From the NCBI RefSeq assembly GCF_021735925.1, contig NZ_WMEA01000001.1, positions 2,696,001 to 2,760,000 of the forward strand: a DNA stretch of 64,000 nt, in the 5' to 3' direction. Below, piece by piece: positions 18,755 to 30,857 of this stretch. Source of the DNA: Loktanella sp. M215 (GTDB lineage Bacteria > Pseudomonadota > Alphaproteobacteria > Rhodobacterales > Rhodobacteraceae). Position numbers and translations under genes: made by a program. The notes beneath the pieces are model-generated. The model was given only the letters and a program-made list of their open reading frames with translations, was not told where the DNA came from and searched no databases. How positions within the stretch are numbered: the stretch's first letter is position 1; every line of letters starts with the position of its first letter.

Positions 18755-19769
18755 CTACGGATGGCCGGCGGTTGCATCCGCCGTGCCGGTTGACTCGAAC
18801 AGGTGACAGGCGACGAAGCGGCCCGGTTGCACCTCTTGGTATGTGGGTTCGATCTGTTTGCAGACCTCCATGACCGCCGGACAGCGGGTGCAGAAGTTGC
18901 AGCCCTTGGGCGGGTTGGCGGGGGACGGCACGTCGCCTTGCAGCACCACGCGTTCGCGGGTCTGGGCAAGGGACGGATCGGGTTCGGGAACGGCGGACAG
19001 CAGCGCCTTGGTATAGGGGTGCAGCGGGTCGTCATAAAGCGGACCGCGCGGGGCCAGTTCGACGACCTTGCCCAGATACATCACCGCGATGCGTGTCGCG
19101 ATGTGGCGCACCATCGACAAATCATGGCTGATGAAGAGGTAGGTGAGGCCGAACTTTTCCTGCAGGTCTTCCAGCAGATTGACGACCTGCGCCTGAATCG
19201 ACACGTCGAGGGCGGCGATGGGTTCGTCGCAGACGATGAACTTGGGGTTCAGCGCCAGCGCGCGGGCGATGCCGATGCGCTGACGCTGGCCGCCAGAAAA
19301 GGCGTGCGGGTAGCGTTTGGCGAAGCGGCGGTTCAGGCCCACGGCGTCCATCAGCTCGCCGACCTTGGTTTCCTTTTCCGCCGTCGTCAGCTTGGTGTGT
19401 TCGTCGAGCGGTTCACGGATGATCGCCTCGACCGTCATGCGGGGGTTCAGGGACGCCTGCGGGTCCTGAAAGACCATCTGCATGGCGGGGCGCAGGGGGC
19501 GCAGGTCGCCCTGGGACATCTGGCCGATGCGTTTTCCGTCGATGGCGACCTCGCCGCCGGTGATGTCATAGAGCCGCAGGATCGCGCGGCCGCAGGTGGA
19601 TTTGCCGCAACCCGATTCGCCGACGAGGCCCAGAGTCTCGCCTTCCATGACGTCGAAGGTGACGCCGTCGACGGCCTTGACCGCACCGGTCTGGCGGCGG
19701 AACAGGCCCGAGTAGATCGGGAAGTGCATCTGCAGGTCGCGGACCTGCACGAGCGGGCGTTGTGGCTTG

Positions 19770-19780
<11 letters not shown>
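18755..19780 (-). CDS. Peptide ABC transporter ATP-binding protein (OppF/DppF-like)
   Basis: One of the two ATPases that drive the importer, 341 residues. The Walker A motif GESGCGKST, the signature [15 protein letters not shown] and the Walker [12 protein letters not shown] are all present. The C-terminal OppF-type extension carries the Cys-rich [14 protein letters not shown] patch, which in this subfamily can hold an iron-sulfur cluster. The ATG at 19780 overlaps the upstream ATPase gene by 11 bases. The binding-protein gene follows after a short gap. Confidence 0.94.
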
Positions 19781-20786
<1,006 letters not shown>

Positions 20787-21042
20787 AAGCGAACCTCCCC
20801 GGTTCATTTTTAGGCATGCGCCTGTCTTTGATGCAGGTCGGCTGAGGCGGACGGTAACATCGTTTTCAAGGCCTGCAAGGGCAAAGGTCGTTGGCTTGCG
20901 ACAGTGCCGTGTCGCGCAGGGCGATGCCTGAAAAAGAGGCGCTGCGCATGCTGCAGGTGCGAAATATGGCCGAGGATCGCTTGACCTTTCCCCTTTGGCG
21001 CGCAGGGTGGGCGCACGCCCTAGCCCAGACCGGAGACTGCCG

Positions 21043-22209
21043 ATGTCCGCCCCGATGACCCCCCGCGCCCTACTGGAAAAGCTCGTCGCCTTTCCCACCG
21101 TCAGCCGCGACAGCAACCACGCGCTGATCGATTTTGCGCAAGCGTATCTGGAGGGAATCGGCGCCGACTGCGTGCGCGTCCCCAGCCCGGACGGCACCAA
21201 GTCGGCGCTCTATGCCCATGTGGGCCCCAAGGTGGACGGCGGCGTCGTGCTGTCGGGTCATACGGACGTGGTGCCGGTGGACGGTCAGGACTGGACGACG
21301 GACCCCTTTACGGTGGTCGAGAAGAACGGACGTCTTTACGGGCGCGGTTGCTGCGACATGAAGGGATTCGACGCGCTGGCGCTGTGGGCGATGGCGCATG
21401 CGGCAGAGGCCGGGATCAAGCGCCCCCTGCAGATCGCGCTGAGCTATGATGAAGAAGTCGGCTGCGTCGGCGCACCGGTGATGATCGACCACATGGTCAG
21501 CCACGGCATGCCGCGCGCCGATACGGTGCTGGTGGGCGAGCCGTCGATGATGCAGGTGGTGACGGGCCACAAGGGCGGCATGGGCTTCAAGGTGCATGTG
21601 CGCGGGTTCGAGGTCCATTCGTCCAAGATCACCGAGGGCGTCAGCGCCGTGATGCAGGCCGCGCGCCTGATCAACTGGGCCTACGAGGTCAATCAGGAGC
21701 AGGTGGCGGCGACGCCGTCGGAGCTGGCGGCGGTCTTCGATCCGCCCTTCACCTCTGTCCATACGGGCGTCATTCAGGGCGGCACGGCGCATAACATCAC
21801 CGCCAAGGACTGCCATTTCGATCTGTCGTTCCGCGTGGTGCCGGGCGAGGACGTGAACGACTGGCGCGACCGGTTCCTCGCCAAGGTGGCGGAGGTCGAG
21901 GCCGAGATGCAGGCGGTGCATCCCGACACCTATATCAAGGCCGAGGCCTACTTTGGCCTGCCGGGGCTGCAGCCCGAAGAGCAGGGCCGCGCCGAGGAGC
22001 TGGCGCGGATGCTGACCGGCGACAACGGCAGCCATGTCGTCAGCTACGGGACGGAAGCCGGGCAGTTTCAGGAACGCGGCTACTCTGCCGTGGTCGTGGG
22101 ACCGGGCGATATCGCACAGGCGCACCAGCCCGACGAGTTCATCGAGATATCGCAGTTCGCGGCCGGTCAGGACTTTATGCGCAAGCTGGTGGAGCATCTG
22201 ACGCGATGA
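21043..22209 (+). CDS. argE: Acetylornithine deacetylase (M20 family)
   Basis: The 388-residue metallopeptidase-fold enzyme hydrolyses N-acetylornithine to ornithine and acetate, or related N-acyl amino acids. Metal-binding landmarks are SGHTDVVPVDG near residue 75, the GRGCCDMKG motif near 105 and the DEEVG catalytic pair near 143; GTEAGQFQERG is the late ArgE signature. GGAGA precedes the ATG at 21043. It overlaps the following oxidase gene by ATGA at 22206-22209. Its place beside a peptide-type importer suggests a catabolic role rather than arginine synthesis; that is inference. Confidence 0.88.
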   Translation: MSAPMTPRALLEKLVAFPTVSRDSNHALIDFAQAYLEGIGADCVRVPSPDGTKSALYAHVGPKVDGGVVLSGHTDVVPVDGQDWTTDPFTVVEKNGRLYGRGCCDMKGFDALALWAMAHAAEAGIKRPLQIALSYDEEVGCVGAPVMIDHMVSHGMPRADTVLVGEPSMMQVVTGHKGGMGFKVHVRGFEVHSSKITEGVSAVMQAARLINWAYEVNQEQVAATPSELAAVFDPPFTSVHTGVIQGGTAHNITAKDCHFDLSFRVVPGEDVNDWRDRFLAKVAEVEAEMQAVHPDTYIKAEAYFGLPGLQPEEQGRAEELARMLTGDNGSHVVSYGTEAGQFQERGYSAVVVGPGDIAQAHQPDEFIEISQFAAGQDFMRKLVEHLTR

Positions 22210-23546
22210 CCTTTCCGATCCGGGCGGATTTGGCGGCGACGTTCCGCGACCCCTTGCCGGACCGGGCCGATGTCGTCGTGATCGGCGGCGGCATCATCGG
22301 CGTGATGACCGCGTGGGAGTTGGCCCGCGACGGTGTGAGCGTCGTCCTGCTGGAAAAGGGCCGGGTCGCGGGCGAGCAGTCGAGCCGCAACTGGGGCTGG
22401 GTCCGCGCGCAGGGCCGCGATCTGGCGGAACTGCCGATCATGCTGGAGGCGCAGCGGATGTGGCCCGCCCTGGCCGCCGAGGCGGGCGACGTGGGGCTGC
22501 GGACGACCGGGACGCTCTATCTGGCCGAGGATGAGGCGCAGATGGCGCGCTATGCGGGCTGGCTGGCGGAGGCGGAAAAGTTTCAGGTCAGCAGCCGGAT
22601 GCTGAGTGCAGCACAGGTGGCCGAGGCGCTGCCGGGGGCGGCGCGCGGCTACAAGGGTGCACTCTGGACGCCGACGGACATGAAGGCAGAGCCCTGGGTC
22701 GCGGTGCCGGCCTTTGCCCGCGCGGCGCAGGCGGCGGGGGCGCAGATCATCGAGGATTGTGCGGTGCGGATGCTGGACCTGATGGGCGGCCGCGTGACCG
22801 GCGTCGTGACGGAACGCGGGCTGATCGGGGCGGGCGCCGTGGTGCTGGCGGGCGGTGCCTGGTCGTCACTGTTGCTGCGCCGGCATGGCGTCTCTATTCC
22901 GCAACTCTCGGTCCGCGCCACGGTCGCGGCAACGGCGCCGATGGGCGACGTGAATCTGGGCGGTGCGGTGGACAAGCGGCTGGCCTGGCGCAAGCGGGCC
23001 GATGGCGGCTATTCGCTGGCGCCAGCGGGCTTTCACGAGCTGTTCGTGGGGCCGGATGCTTTCCGCGCCTTTGGCAGTTTCACCAAATTGCTGTGGGAGG
23101 ACCCCTTGGGCACCCGCCTGCTGCCCGCCGCCCCGCGCGGATACCCCGACGGTTGGGGCACGCCCCGGCGCTGGTCTGGCGATCAGGTCAGCCCGTTCGA
23201 GCGGTGCCGCGTGCTGGATCCCGCGCCGAACGCCGCCCGCGTGGCACGTCTGGCGCGGGATTTTGCGGCGACCTTTCCGAAGCTTGGCGCAGTGAAGATC
23301 GCGCAAAGCTGGGCCGGGATGATCGACACGCTGCCCGATGTCGTGCCGGTGGTGGACCACGTCGCGGCCCTGCCGGGACTGACGGTCTGCACGGGGATGT
23401 GCGGCCACGGCTTCGGTATCGGCCCCGGCATGGGACGCATCGCCGCGCGGCTGGCTGTCGGAGCATCTGCGGGCCACGACCTGTCGCGGTTCAGGTTGTC
23501 GCGATTCTCGGACGGGTCGCGGCTGATCGCTGGGCCGAACCTGTAG
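22206..23546 (+). CDS. FAD-dependent amino-acid oxidase (DAO family)
   Basis: The 446-residue flavoenzyme has the N-terminal FAD motif GGGIIG at about residues 26-31, an SSRNWGWVRAQGRD loop and the late HGFGIGPGMGRI segment that closes on FAD. These place it in the DadA/glycine oxidase/sarcosine oxidase (DAO) family. The likely reaction is oxidation of a small amino acid or N-methyl amino acid. It is translationally coupled to argE (ATGA overlap) and followed after about 65 bases by an M20 amidohydrolase gene. The exact substrate is not known. Confidence 0.85.
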   Translation: MTFPIRADLAATFRDPLPDRADVVVIGGGIIGVMTAWELARDGVSVVLLEKGRVAGEQSSRNWGWVRAQGRDLAELPIMLEAQRMWPALAAEAGDVGLRTTGTLYLAEDEAQMARYAGWLAEAEKFQVSSRMLSAAQVAEALPGAARGYKGALWTPTDMKAEPWVAVPAFARAAQAAGAQIIEDCAVRMLDLMGGRVTGVVTERGLIGAGAVVLAGGAWSSLLLRRHGVSIPQLSVRATVAATAPMGDVNLGGAVDKRLAWRKRADGGYSLAPAGFHELFVGPDAFRAFGSFTKLLWEDPLGTRLLPAAPRGYPDGWGTPRRWSGDQVSPFERCRVLDPAPNAARVARLARDFAATFPKLGAVKIAQSWAGMIDTLPDVVPVVDHVAALPGLTVCTGMCGHGFGIGPGMGRIAARLAVGASAGHDLSRFRLSRFSDGSRLIAGPNL

Positions 23547-23612
23547 GCGGGCGGTCCCTTGCGGACCGCCGACGCCAATGACAGGATCACGCGGAAAAAC
23601 AGGAGACACCTC

Positions 23613-24776
23613 ATGCCCGTCAAGAACCGCTTTGCCGAACTGCTGCCGGAAATCACGGCGATCCGCCGCGATCTGCACGAACACCCCGAGATCCTGTTCG
23701 AGACGCACCGCACGGCGCAGGTGGTGGCCGACCGCCTGACCGCCATCGGCTGCGACGAGGTCGTGACCGGCATCGGGCGTACCGGCGTCGTGGCCGTCAT
23801 CAAGGGCAAGACCGACACCAAGGGTAAGGTCATAGGGTTGCGCGCCGACATGGACGCGCTGCCGATCACGGAACAGACGGGGCTGGACTATGCCTCCAAG
23901 ACGCCCGGTGCCATGCACGCCTGCGGCCACGACGGCCACACGGCGATGCTGCTGGGGGCAGCGCAATACCTGGCCGAGACGCGCAATTTCGACGGCACGG
24001 TCGTGGTGATCTTTCAGCCCGCCGAAGAGGGCGGCGGCGGCGGGAAGGAGATGTGCGACGACGGCATGATGGACCGCTGGAAGATCGACGAGGTCTACGG
24101 GATGCACAACTGGCCCGGCATGCCGCTGGGGTCCTTCGGTATCCGGTCGGGGGCGTTCTTTGCCGCGACCGACACCTTCGAGATCACGATCGAAGGCAAG
24201 GGCGGCCACGCCGCCAAGCCGCAGGAAACGGTCGATTCGACGCTTGTCGCCTCCCACGTCGTTGTGGCGCTGCAGTCCATCGCGTCACGCAATGCCGATC
24301 CGACCGATCAGATCGTGGTGTCTGTGACCAGCATCGAAAGCTCGTCGAAGGCGTTCAACGTGATCGCCCAGCGGGTGCACCTGAGGGGCACCGTGCGCAC
24401 GATGTCGACGGACATGCGCGCGCTGGCCGAGACGCGGCTGACCGCGCTGGCGACGGGCACCGCAAGCGCATTCGGCGCGCGGGCTGACGTGACCTATACG
24501 CGCGGCTATCCGGTGATGGTGAACAGCGACGATCAGACCGCTTTTGCCGCTGAGGTCGCCCGCAGCGTGTCCGGCGACTGTGCCGAAGCGCCGCTGGTCA
24601 TGGGCGGCGAGGATTTCGCCTTCATGCTGGAGGAGCGGCCCGGCGCCTATATCCTTGTCGGTAACGGCGACGGCGCAAGCGTGCATCACCCGGAATACAA
24701 CTTCAACGACGACGCGATTCCGGCCGGCTGCAGCTGGTGGGCCGAGATCGTCGAAAAGCGCATGCCGGCGGCCTGA
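23613..24776 (+). CDS. M20 amidohydrolase (hippurate hydrolase-like)
   Basis: The 387-residue enzyme is a metal-dependent M20D amidohydrolase that cleaves N-acyl amino acids. Typical motifs are RRDLHEHPE (residues 17-25), RADMDALPI near 90, the metal-binding HACGHDGHTAML near 107-118, QPAEEGGGG near 140 and MGGEDFAFM near 330. AGGAGA precedes the ATG at 23613. Together with argE and the oxidase it could hydrolyse acylated amino acids brought in by the adjacent importer. The family is broad, so hippurate itself is not implied. Confidence 0.9.
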   Translation: MPVKNRFAELLPEITAIRRDLHEHPEILFETHRTAQVVADRLTAIGCDEVVTGIGRTGVVAVIKGKTDTKGKVIGLRADMDALPITEQTGLDYASKTPGAMHACGHDGHTAMLLGAAQYLAETRNFDGTVVVIFQPAEEGGGGGKEMCDDGMMDRWKIDEVYGMHNWPGMPLGSFGIRSGAFFAATDTFEITIEGKGGHAAKPQETVDSTLVASHVVVALQSIASRNADPTDQIVVSVTSIESSSKAFNVIAQRVHLRGTVRTMSTDMRALAETRLTALATGTASAFGARADVTYTRGYPVMVNSDDQTAFAAEVARSVSGDCAEAPLVMGGEDFAFMLEERPGAYILVGNGDGASVHHPEYNFNDDAIPAGCSWWAEIVEKRMPAA

Positions 24777-24815
24777 CCTGGCGTCGCGAACGGCCCGGTG
24801 GGCCGTGCCTCCGGC

Positions 24816-24908
24816 GGGGATATTTGAGAAACAGAGAGGGGGGGGGCGCCGCGCCTCCCCTCTCTGTTTTGGAAATATCCTCGGGGGTCCGGGGGCGGAA
24901 GCCCCCGG
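24816..24908. repeat. Dispersed repeat copy A, inverted pair with hairpin
   Basis: Between convergent genes, GGGGATATTTGAG...CAGAGAGGGG (left arm from 24816) is mirrored by CCCCTCTCTG...GGAAATATCC (right arm to about 24881), about 26 bp per arm with a few mismatches. A GGGGGC/GCCCCC hairpin follows at 24889-24908. It probably terminates transcription from both sides and is a divergent relative of the other copies. Confidence 0.6.
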
Positions 24909-24913
24909 CGCGC

Positions 24914-25963
24914 TCAGGCGGAGGGTCCGAGAAGGGCGCGGTAGATCGCGATAAGGGCTGCGGCCTCGTCGGCGATCCGAAAACCGTTGACGGCGCGGGG
25001 GCGGCAGGCGGCGGCCCAGCGGGACAGGCGTGCGGGGTCCGACAGGGCGGTGCGGATCGCCTGTTGCAGGGCGGCGGGGTCGTCGGTGGGGATCAGCAGG
25101 CCCGTCACGTCCTGGGCCACGATTTCCGCAAAGGCGCCGGTATCGGTGGCGATGCTGGGCACGCCGCAGGACGCAGCTTCCAGCGGGGTGAGGCCGAAGC
25201 CTTCGTTGCGCTGGGGGGCGATGTAGAGGTCGATGGCCTGAAACCAGGGGGCGATGGTCCAGCCGGGGTCTTCGGGCAGGATGTGGATGCGGTCCGCCAC
25301 GGGCGAGGCCGCGGCGCGGGTCCGCAGGTCTGCGGCGTAGTCCATGAAGGCCTCGGTCACGCCGCCCATCATCACCGCGTGGACATCCGGAAAGTCGGGC
25401 AGCACCGCGATCATCGCGTCGATGAACAGGTCGTTGCCCTTGGACGGTCTGACGCGGCCGAAGCAGCCCAGCAGCACCTTGTCGTGGGGCAGGCCCAACT
25501 GCTGGCGCAGCGCGGCGCGGGCGGGCGCTGGCGCGAAATGGTCGGTGTCGATGCCGTGGTGAATGACTTGCGCGGGGGCGTCAAGGAAGGCGGCGGAGCG
25601 GGCGGAGGTCGCGACGACCTTGTCCATCCGGCGGATCAGTCCCTTCGTCCAGGCCGAGTGCTGCCGCTGTGCGGCAGAGGTGAACATCAGTTTGAGCGGT
25701 TGGCGCAGGATGTGTTTCAGGGCGAGGCCGGCCAGCATCTCGTTGTTGCGGCGGGCATGCCAGACGCGGAGGCGGCGGGGCATCGTGAGAAGATCGCGCA
25801 GGCGGATCTGCGGGATTTCGGGCGGCAGTTTCGGGCCGACCGACGCGATGGCGATCTGGCGGGCCTGCAGCGGCACGAGGCGCAGGACGGTCGAGGTCAC
25901 GCCGGAGTAGCGCTTTTTCAGGTTCGGCGCGATGACCGTGACGGTGGCGGGATCTAGGGTCAT
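24914..25963 (-). CDS. Glycosyltransferase family 4 (LPS core type)
   Basis: The 349-residue GT-B fold enzyme has the retaining GT4 signature near the C-terminus: RNEGFGLTPLEAASCGVPSI, with the catalytic Glu pair EGFGLTPLE at about residues 270-278. The acceptor-side half contains the HHGIDTDHF motif. It starts at 25963, where its ATG overlaps the stop of waaA (ATGA). That coupling suggests it adds a sugar to the LPS inner core next to Kdo; the sugar is unknown. Confidence 0.85.
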   Translation of the reverse strand: MTLDPATVTVIAPNLKKRYSGVTSTVLRLVPLQARQIAIASVGPKLPPEIPQIRLRDLLTMPRRLRVWHARRNNEMLAGLALKHILRQPLKLMFTSAAQRQHSAWTKGLIRRMDKVVATSARSAAFLDAPAQVIHHGIDTDHFAPAPARAALRQQLGLPHDKVLLGCFGRVRPSKGNDLFIDAMIAVLPDFPDVHAVMMGGVTEAFMDYAADLRTRAAASPVADRIHILPEDPGWTIAPWFQAIDLYIAPQRNEGFGLTPLEAASCGVPSIATDTGAFAEIVAQDVTGLLIPTDDPAALQQAIRTALSDPARLSRWAAACRPRAVNGFRIADEAAALIAIYRALLGPSA

Positions 25964-27234
25964 GGTGTGGCCTTTGCGGGCATCAGGGCGTTCAGGTCCG
26001 CGACCGTGCGGGCGATATCGTCGCCTTGTCGGGCCGTCACGGCAGCGGCGCGTGCGCCCATGGCGCGGGCGGCGGCGGGGGTGGCGAGCAGGTCTTGCAG
26101 GGCGGGGAGCAACGTGTCGGCGGTCAAGTCCGTGCGGGCCGCGTCCGCGTCGGTCAGCGTTTGCCAGTCCTGTGCGCAGTTCGTCAGATGCGATCCGGTC
26201 AGCAGGGCGCAGCCGAGGGCCGCACCCTCCCACGGGTTGTGGCCGCCGTTGGGGGTCAGCGATCCGCCGACGAAGGCGAGGGGGGCTTTGCGGTACCACA
26301 GCCCCATCTCGCCCAGCGTGTCGGCGAGGTAGACCTGTGCGGTGGGCGCCTCGCCCGCGCTGCGGCGGGTCAGGGTCAGGCCCGTGGCCATCTGCGCGAT
26401 GCGGTCGCCGCGTTCGGGGTGGCGGGGGGCGAGGATCAGACACAGGTCGGGGTGCGATTTAAGCAATTGCCGGTGGGCGGCGAGGAGCAGGTCCTCCTCG
26501 CCCGGGTGGGTGGCGGCGGCGAGCCAGCGGGGGCGGTCGGTCAGTGCCGCGGTGATCTGTGCCAGGGCCGCGGGGGCGGCGTCCGGTGGCGGGGCGGCGG
26601 CCTTGAGGTTGCCCCCCGTGCGGATGCGGTCTGGGGCCACGCCGAGGGCGCGCAGGCCCGCAGCGGTCGCCTCGGTCTGGGTGACGATCAGGGCGAGGCG
26701 GCGCAGAATGTAGGCCGCAGAAGGACCGAGGCTTTGCCAGCGCGCGAGCGCCCGGGCCGAGAGGCGGGCGTTCAGCAGGACGACTGGACAGGGGGCGGTC
26801 TGGATCATCTGCGGCCAGAGTTCCGATTCCATCAGGACCAGCAGGTCCGGCTGCCAGTGCGCGTGAAAGCGGCGCAGGGCGCGCTTGCTGTCGAGGGGGG
26901 CGAACTGGTGGAGGGCACCGGCGGGCAGGCGCTTGGCCATGATCTCGGCGCTGGAGGCGGTGCCGGAGGTCACGAGGATGCGCGGCGGATCCTCCTGCGC
27001 GCGCAGGGCGGTGATAAGGGGCAGGGCGGAGAGCGTCTCGCCCACGGAGGCGCCGTGGATCCAGATGAGCCGGCCCGCGGGACGCGGCAGCGTGGCGTGG
27101 CCCAGCCGTTCGCGGGCGCGGGCGGGGCTGGTGCCGTGGGCGACCAGGCGATCACGGATGCGGCGGAACAGCAGCGGTGCCGCGAGGTTCGCCAGCCCCC
27201 CGTAGGTACGCAGCAGCAGGGGCGGGCGGGTCAT
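25960..27234 (-). CDS. waaA: 3-deoxy-D-manno-octulosonic acid (Kdo) transferase
   Basis: WaaA transfers Kdo from CMP-Kdo to lipid A precursor at the inner membrane. The 424-residue chain has the usual N-terminal anchor and the catalytic motif IHGASVGET with Glu66. Later features include the VVLLNARLS block, the AATHPGEE segment and the EMGLWYRKAPLAFVGGSL signature. GT-B fold length fits the family. It is coupled to the downstream glycosyltransferase, and moaA begins one base after its start codon in the opposite gene order, so the three may share a transcript. Confidence 0.94.
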   Translation of the reverse strand: MTRPPLLLRTYGGLANLAAPLLFRRIRDRLVAHGTSPARARERLGHATLPRPAGRLIWIHGASVGETLSALPLITALRAQEDPPRILVTSGTASSAEIMAKRLPAGALHQFAPLDSKRALRRFHAHWQPDLLVLMESELWPQMIQTAPCPVVLLNARLSARALARWQSLGPSAAYILRRLALIVTQTEATAAGLRALGVAPDRIRTGGNLKAAAPPPDAAPAALAQITAALTDRPRWLAAATHPGEEDLLLAAHRQLLKSHPDLCLILAPRHPERGDRIAQMATGLTLTRRSAGEAPTAQVYLADTLGEMGLWYRKAPLAFVGGSLTPNGGHNPWEGAALGCALLTGSHLTNCAQDWQTLTDADAARTDLTADTLLPALQDLLATPAAARAMGARAAAVTARQGDDIARTVADLNALMPAKATP

Positions 27235-27235
27235 G

Positions 27236-28240
27236 TCAGCCGCCGGTGTGGCTCATGTGGCGCGAGACCTGACCGTCGACCGCCTGACGGGAATAGTCGA
27301 AATCGTGGCCCTTGGGTTTCAGCGCAATGGCGGCGCGGATCGCGTCATCAAGGATGGCGTCGGATTCGGAGGACCGCAGGGGCGCGCGCAGGTCGGAGTG
27401 TCCTTCCTGGCCGAGGCAGGTGTAGATCTCTCCGGTGCAGGTGATGCGGACGCGGTTGCAGGATTCGCAGAAGTTGTGGGACAGCGGCGTGATGAAGCCG
27501 ATCTTTTGCCCCGTCTCGTTGATGCGGACGTAGCGGGCGGGGCCGCCGGTCGATTCGGGCAGGTCGGTGAGGGTGTAGCGGGTGGAGAGCTGTGCGCGCA
27601 GGTCCTTCAGCGACCAGTACTGGCCGATGCGGTCCTCGTTGCCGATGTCGCCCATCGGCATGACCTCGATGAAGGTCATGTCGATGTCGCGGGAGGCGGC
27701 CCACTGGGTCATGGTGAAGAGTTCGTCTTCGTTGAAGTCTTTCAGCGCGACGGCGTTGATCTTGACCCGCAGGCCCGCGGCTTGGGCGGCGTCGATGCCG
27801 CGCAGCACTTGCGGTAAGCGCCCCCAGCGGGTGACGCGGGCAAATTTCGCCTCGTCAAGCGTGTCGAGGCTGACGTTCACCCGGCGGACACCGGCCGCAT
27901 AGAGATCGCCCGCGAAGCGTTCGAGCTGGCTGCCGTTGGTGGTCAGGGTCAGTTCCTTGAGCGCACCGGAGTCCAGATGGCGCGACATGGCGCGGAAGAA
28001 GGTCATGATCTCGCGCCGGACCAGCGGCTCGCCGCCGGTGATCCGCAGCTTTTCGACGCCGAGGCGCACGAAGGCAGAGCACATGCGGTCGAGTTCCTCG
28101 AGCGTCAGCAGGTCCTTCTTGGGCAGGAAGGTCATGTTCTCGGACATGCAGTAGACGCAGCGGAAATCGCAGCGGTCCGTGACGGAGACACGCAGGTAGC
28201 GGATGGCGCGGGCGAACGGGTCGATCAATGGAGCATTCAT
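27236..28240 (-). CDS. moaA: GTP 3',8-cyclase (molybdenum cofactor step 1)
   Basis: MoaA is a radical SAM enzyme that rearranges GTP in the first step of molybdopterin synthesis. The 334-residue protein has the radical SAM cluster Cys24, Cys28 and Cys31 (CDFRCVYC), the GGEPLVRR motif and a second C-terminal cluster ([11 protein letters not shown] then [10 protein letters not shown]). It ends with [12 protein letters not shown], the typical tail with the paired glycines needed for activity. Its stop lies one base from the waaA start. No other moa gene is in the window. Confidence 0.96.
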   Translation of the reverse strand: MNAPLIDPFARAIRYLRVSVTDRCDFRCVYCMSENMTFLPKKDLLTLEELDRMCSAFVRLGVEKLRITGGEPLVRREIMTFFRAMSRHLDSGALKELTLTTNGSQLERFAGDLYAAGVRRVNVSLDTLDEAKFARVTRWGRLPQVLRGIDAAQAAGLRVKINAVALKDFNEDELFTMTQWAASRDIDMTFIEVMPMGDIGNEDRIGQYWSLKDLRAQLSTRYTLTDLPESTGGPARYVRINETGQKIGFITPLSHNFCESCNRVRITCTGEIYTCLGQEGHSDLRAPLRSSESDAILDDAIRAAIALKPKGHDFDYSRQAVDGQVSRHMSHTGG

Positions 28241-28325
28241 GGGCTGAACCTAGGCCCCGGCGGGGGTGTGCGCAAGGCGCAGGCGGGGACTTGTCAGCTT
28301 TGTGCGGTGGACCTACGACTGGGGC

Positions 28326-28805
28326 ATGAAAATCCTTTTGCTGATCCCCGCCTTCGCCCTGACCGCATGTGGCAACATGATGCAGCCGGTGTCCGCCACC
28401 ACGCCAGCGACCGCAGGCGCCGTTGCGGCGGCGCCCGTCGCGACGTTGAACCCGTCGCCACCGCCGCGCCCGCCAGCGGCCGCCCGCACCGTGGCGCAGT
28501 TCGACACCACAACCGCGGCTGACAAGGCCGCAGCACTGGATGTGAAGGTGGATACGCCGGCCGCCACTTTGGGCACGACGCTGGCGACGCTGGGGCCGCC
28601 GGCAGAGCCGGGGATCTGGCTGAAGACGCCGCTGGTCAAGGCGCTGACGCCGGGACGCGTGACTTATAAGGGCAAGGATGCCAACGTGGAACTGCGCCCC
28701 TCTGGCGGGGCGGCGGGATCGGGCAGCCAGATGTCGCTGGCGGCGATGCGGTTGCTGGATATTCCGCTGACCGAGATCGCCGAAGTGAGCGTAGCGGCGC
28801 AGTGA
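28326..28805 (+). CDS. Small proline-rich lipoprotein
   Basis: The 159-residue protein begins with a lipoprotein signal; LTAC places the lipidated Cys at residue 15. A low-complexity Ala/Pro/Thr stretch follows (residues 20-60). The C-terminal half has the pattern WLKTPLV...GRVTYKGK...VELRPSGG...SGSQMSLAAMRLL. I believe this half is shared by a family of small roseobacter proteins sometimes labelled D-galactarate dehydratase, but there is no sign of that enzyme here. Function is unknown. The ATG at 28326 is chosen because the signal peptide starts there. Confidence 0.7.
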   Translation: MKILLLIPAFALTACGNMMQPVSATTPATAGAVAAAPVATLNPSPPPRPPAAARTVAQFDTTTAADKAAALDVKVDTPAATLGTTLATLGPPAEPGIWLKTPLVKALTPGRVTYKGKDANVELRPSGGAAGSGSQMSLAAMRLLDIPLTEIAEVSVAAQ

Positions 28806-28810
28806 TGGGG

Positions 28811-28832
28811 GTGGCGGGCTCCGCCCGCCCAC
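28811..28832 (+). terminator. Hairpin after the small lipoprotein
   Basis: GGTGGCGGGC and GCCCGCCCACC pair across a TCC loop with one bulged base, starting 6 bases after the stop codon. No T run follows. The repeat copy B lies just downstream. Confidence 0.5.
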
Positions 28833-28856
28833 CCCTTTCGGGGCGCTGCCCCGGAC

Positions 28857-28993
28857 CCCGAAGTATTTGAGACCAGAAGAAGCCTATCCTCGCATGTCGA
28901 GGATCCCTGGTATTTAGACCGGTTGGCGGCGGAGTTCGTTCCATCTTCTTCTGGTCGAAAATACTTCGGGGGTCCGGGGGCAGCGCCCCCGGT
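28857..28993. repeat. Dispersed repeat copy B, inverted pair with hairpin
   Basis: CCCCGAAGTATTT then ACCAGAAGAAG at 28857-28883 is repeated in inverse orientation at 28944-28971, followed by a GGGGGC/GCCCCC hairpin at 28975-28993. The pair lies between the convergent lipoprotein gene and glmS and could fold into a long stem that stops transcription from both sides. Confidence 0.75.
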
Positions 28994-29029
28994 GGATCGG
29001 ATCGGCGCAGCCGATCCGACACCATGGAG

Positions 29030-30853
<1,824 letters not shown>

Positions 30854-30857
30854 GGGA

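Noticed and set aside
17002..19035. Longer binding-protein frame starting at 19035
   Set aside because: The signal peptide begins at 18729 with a ribosome-binding site. The extra part overlaps the adjacent ATPase gene and is Arg/Pro-rich.
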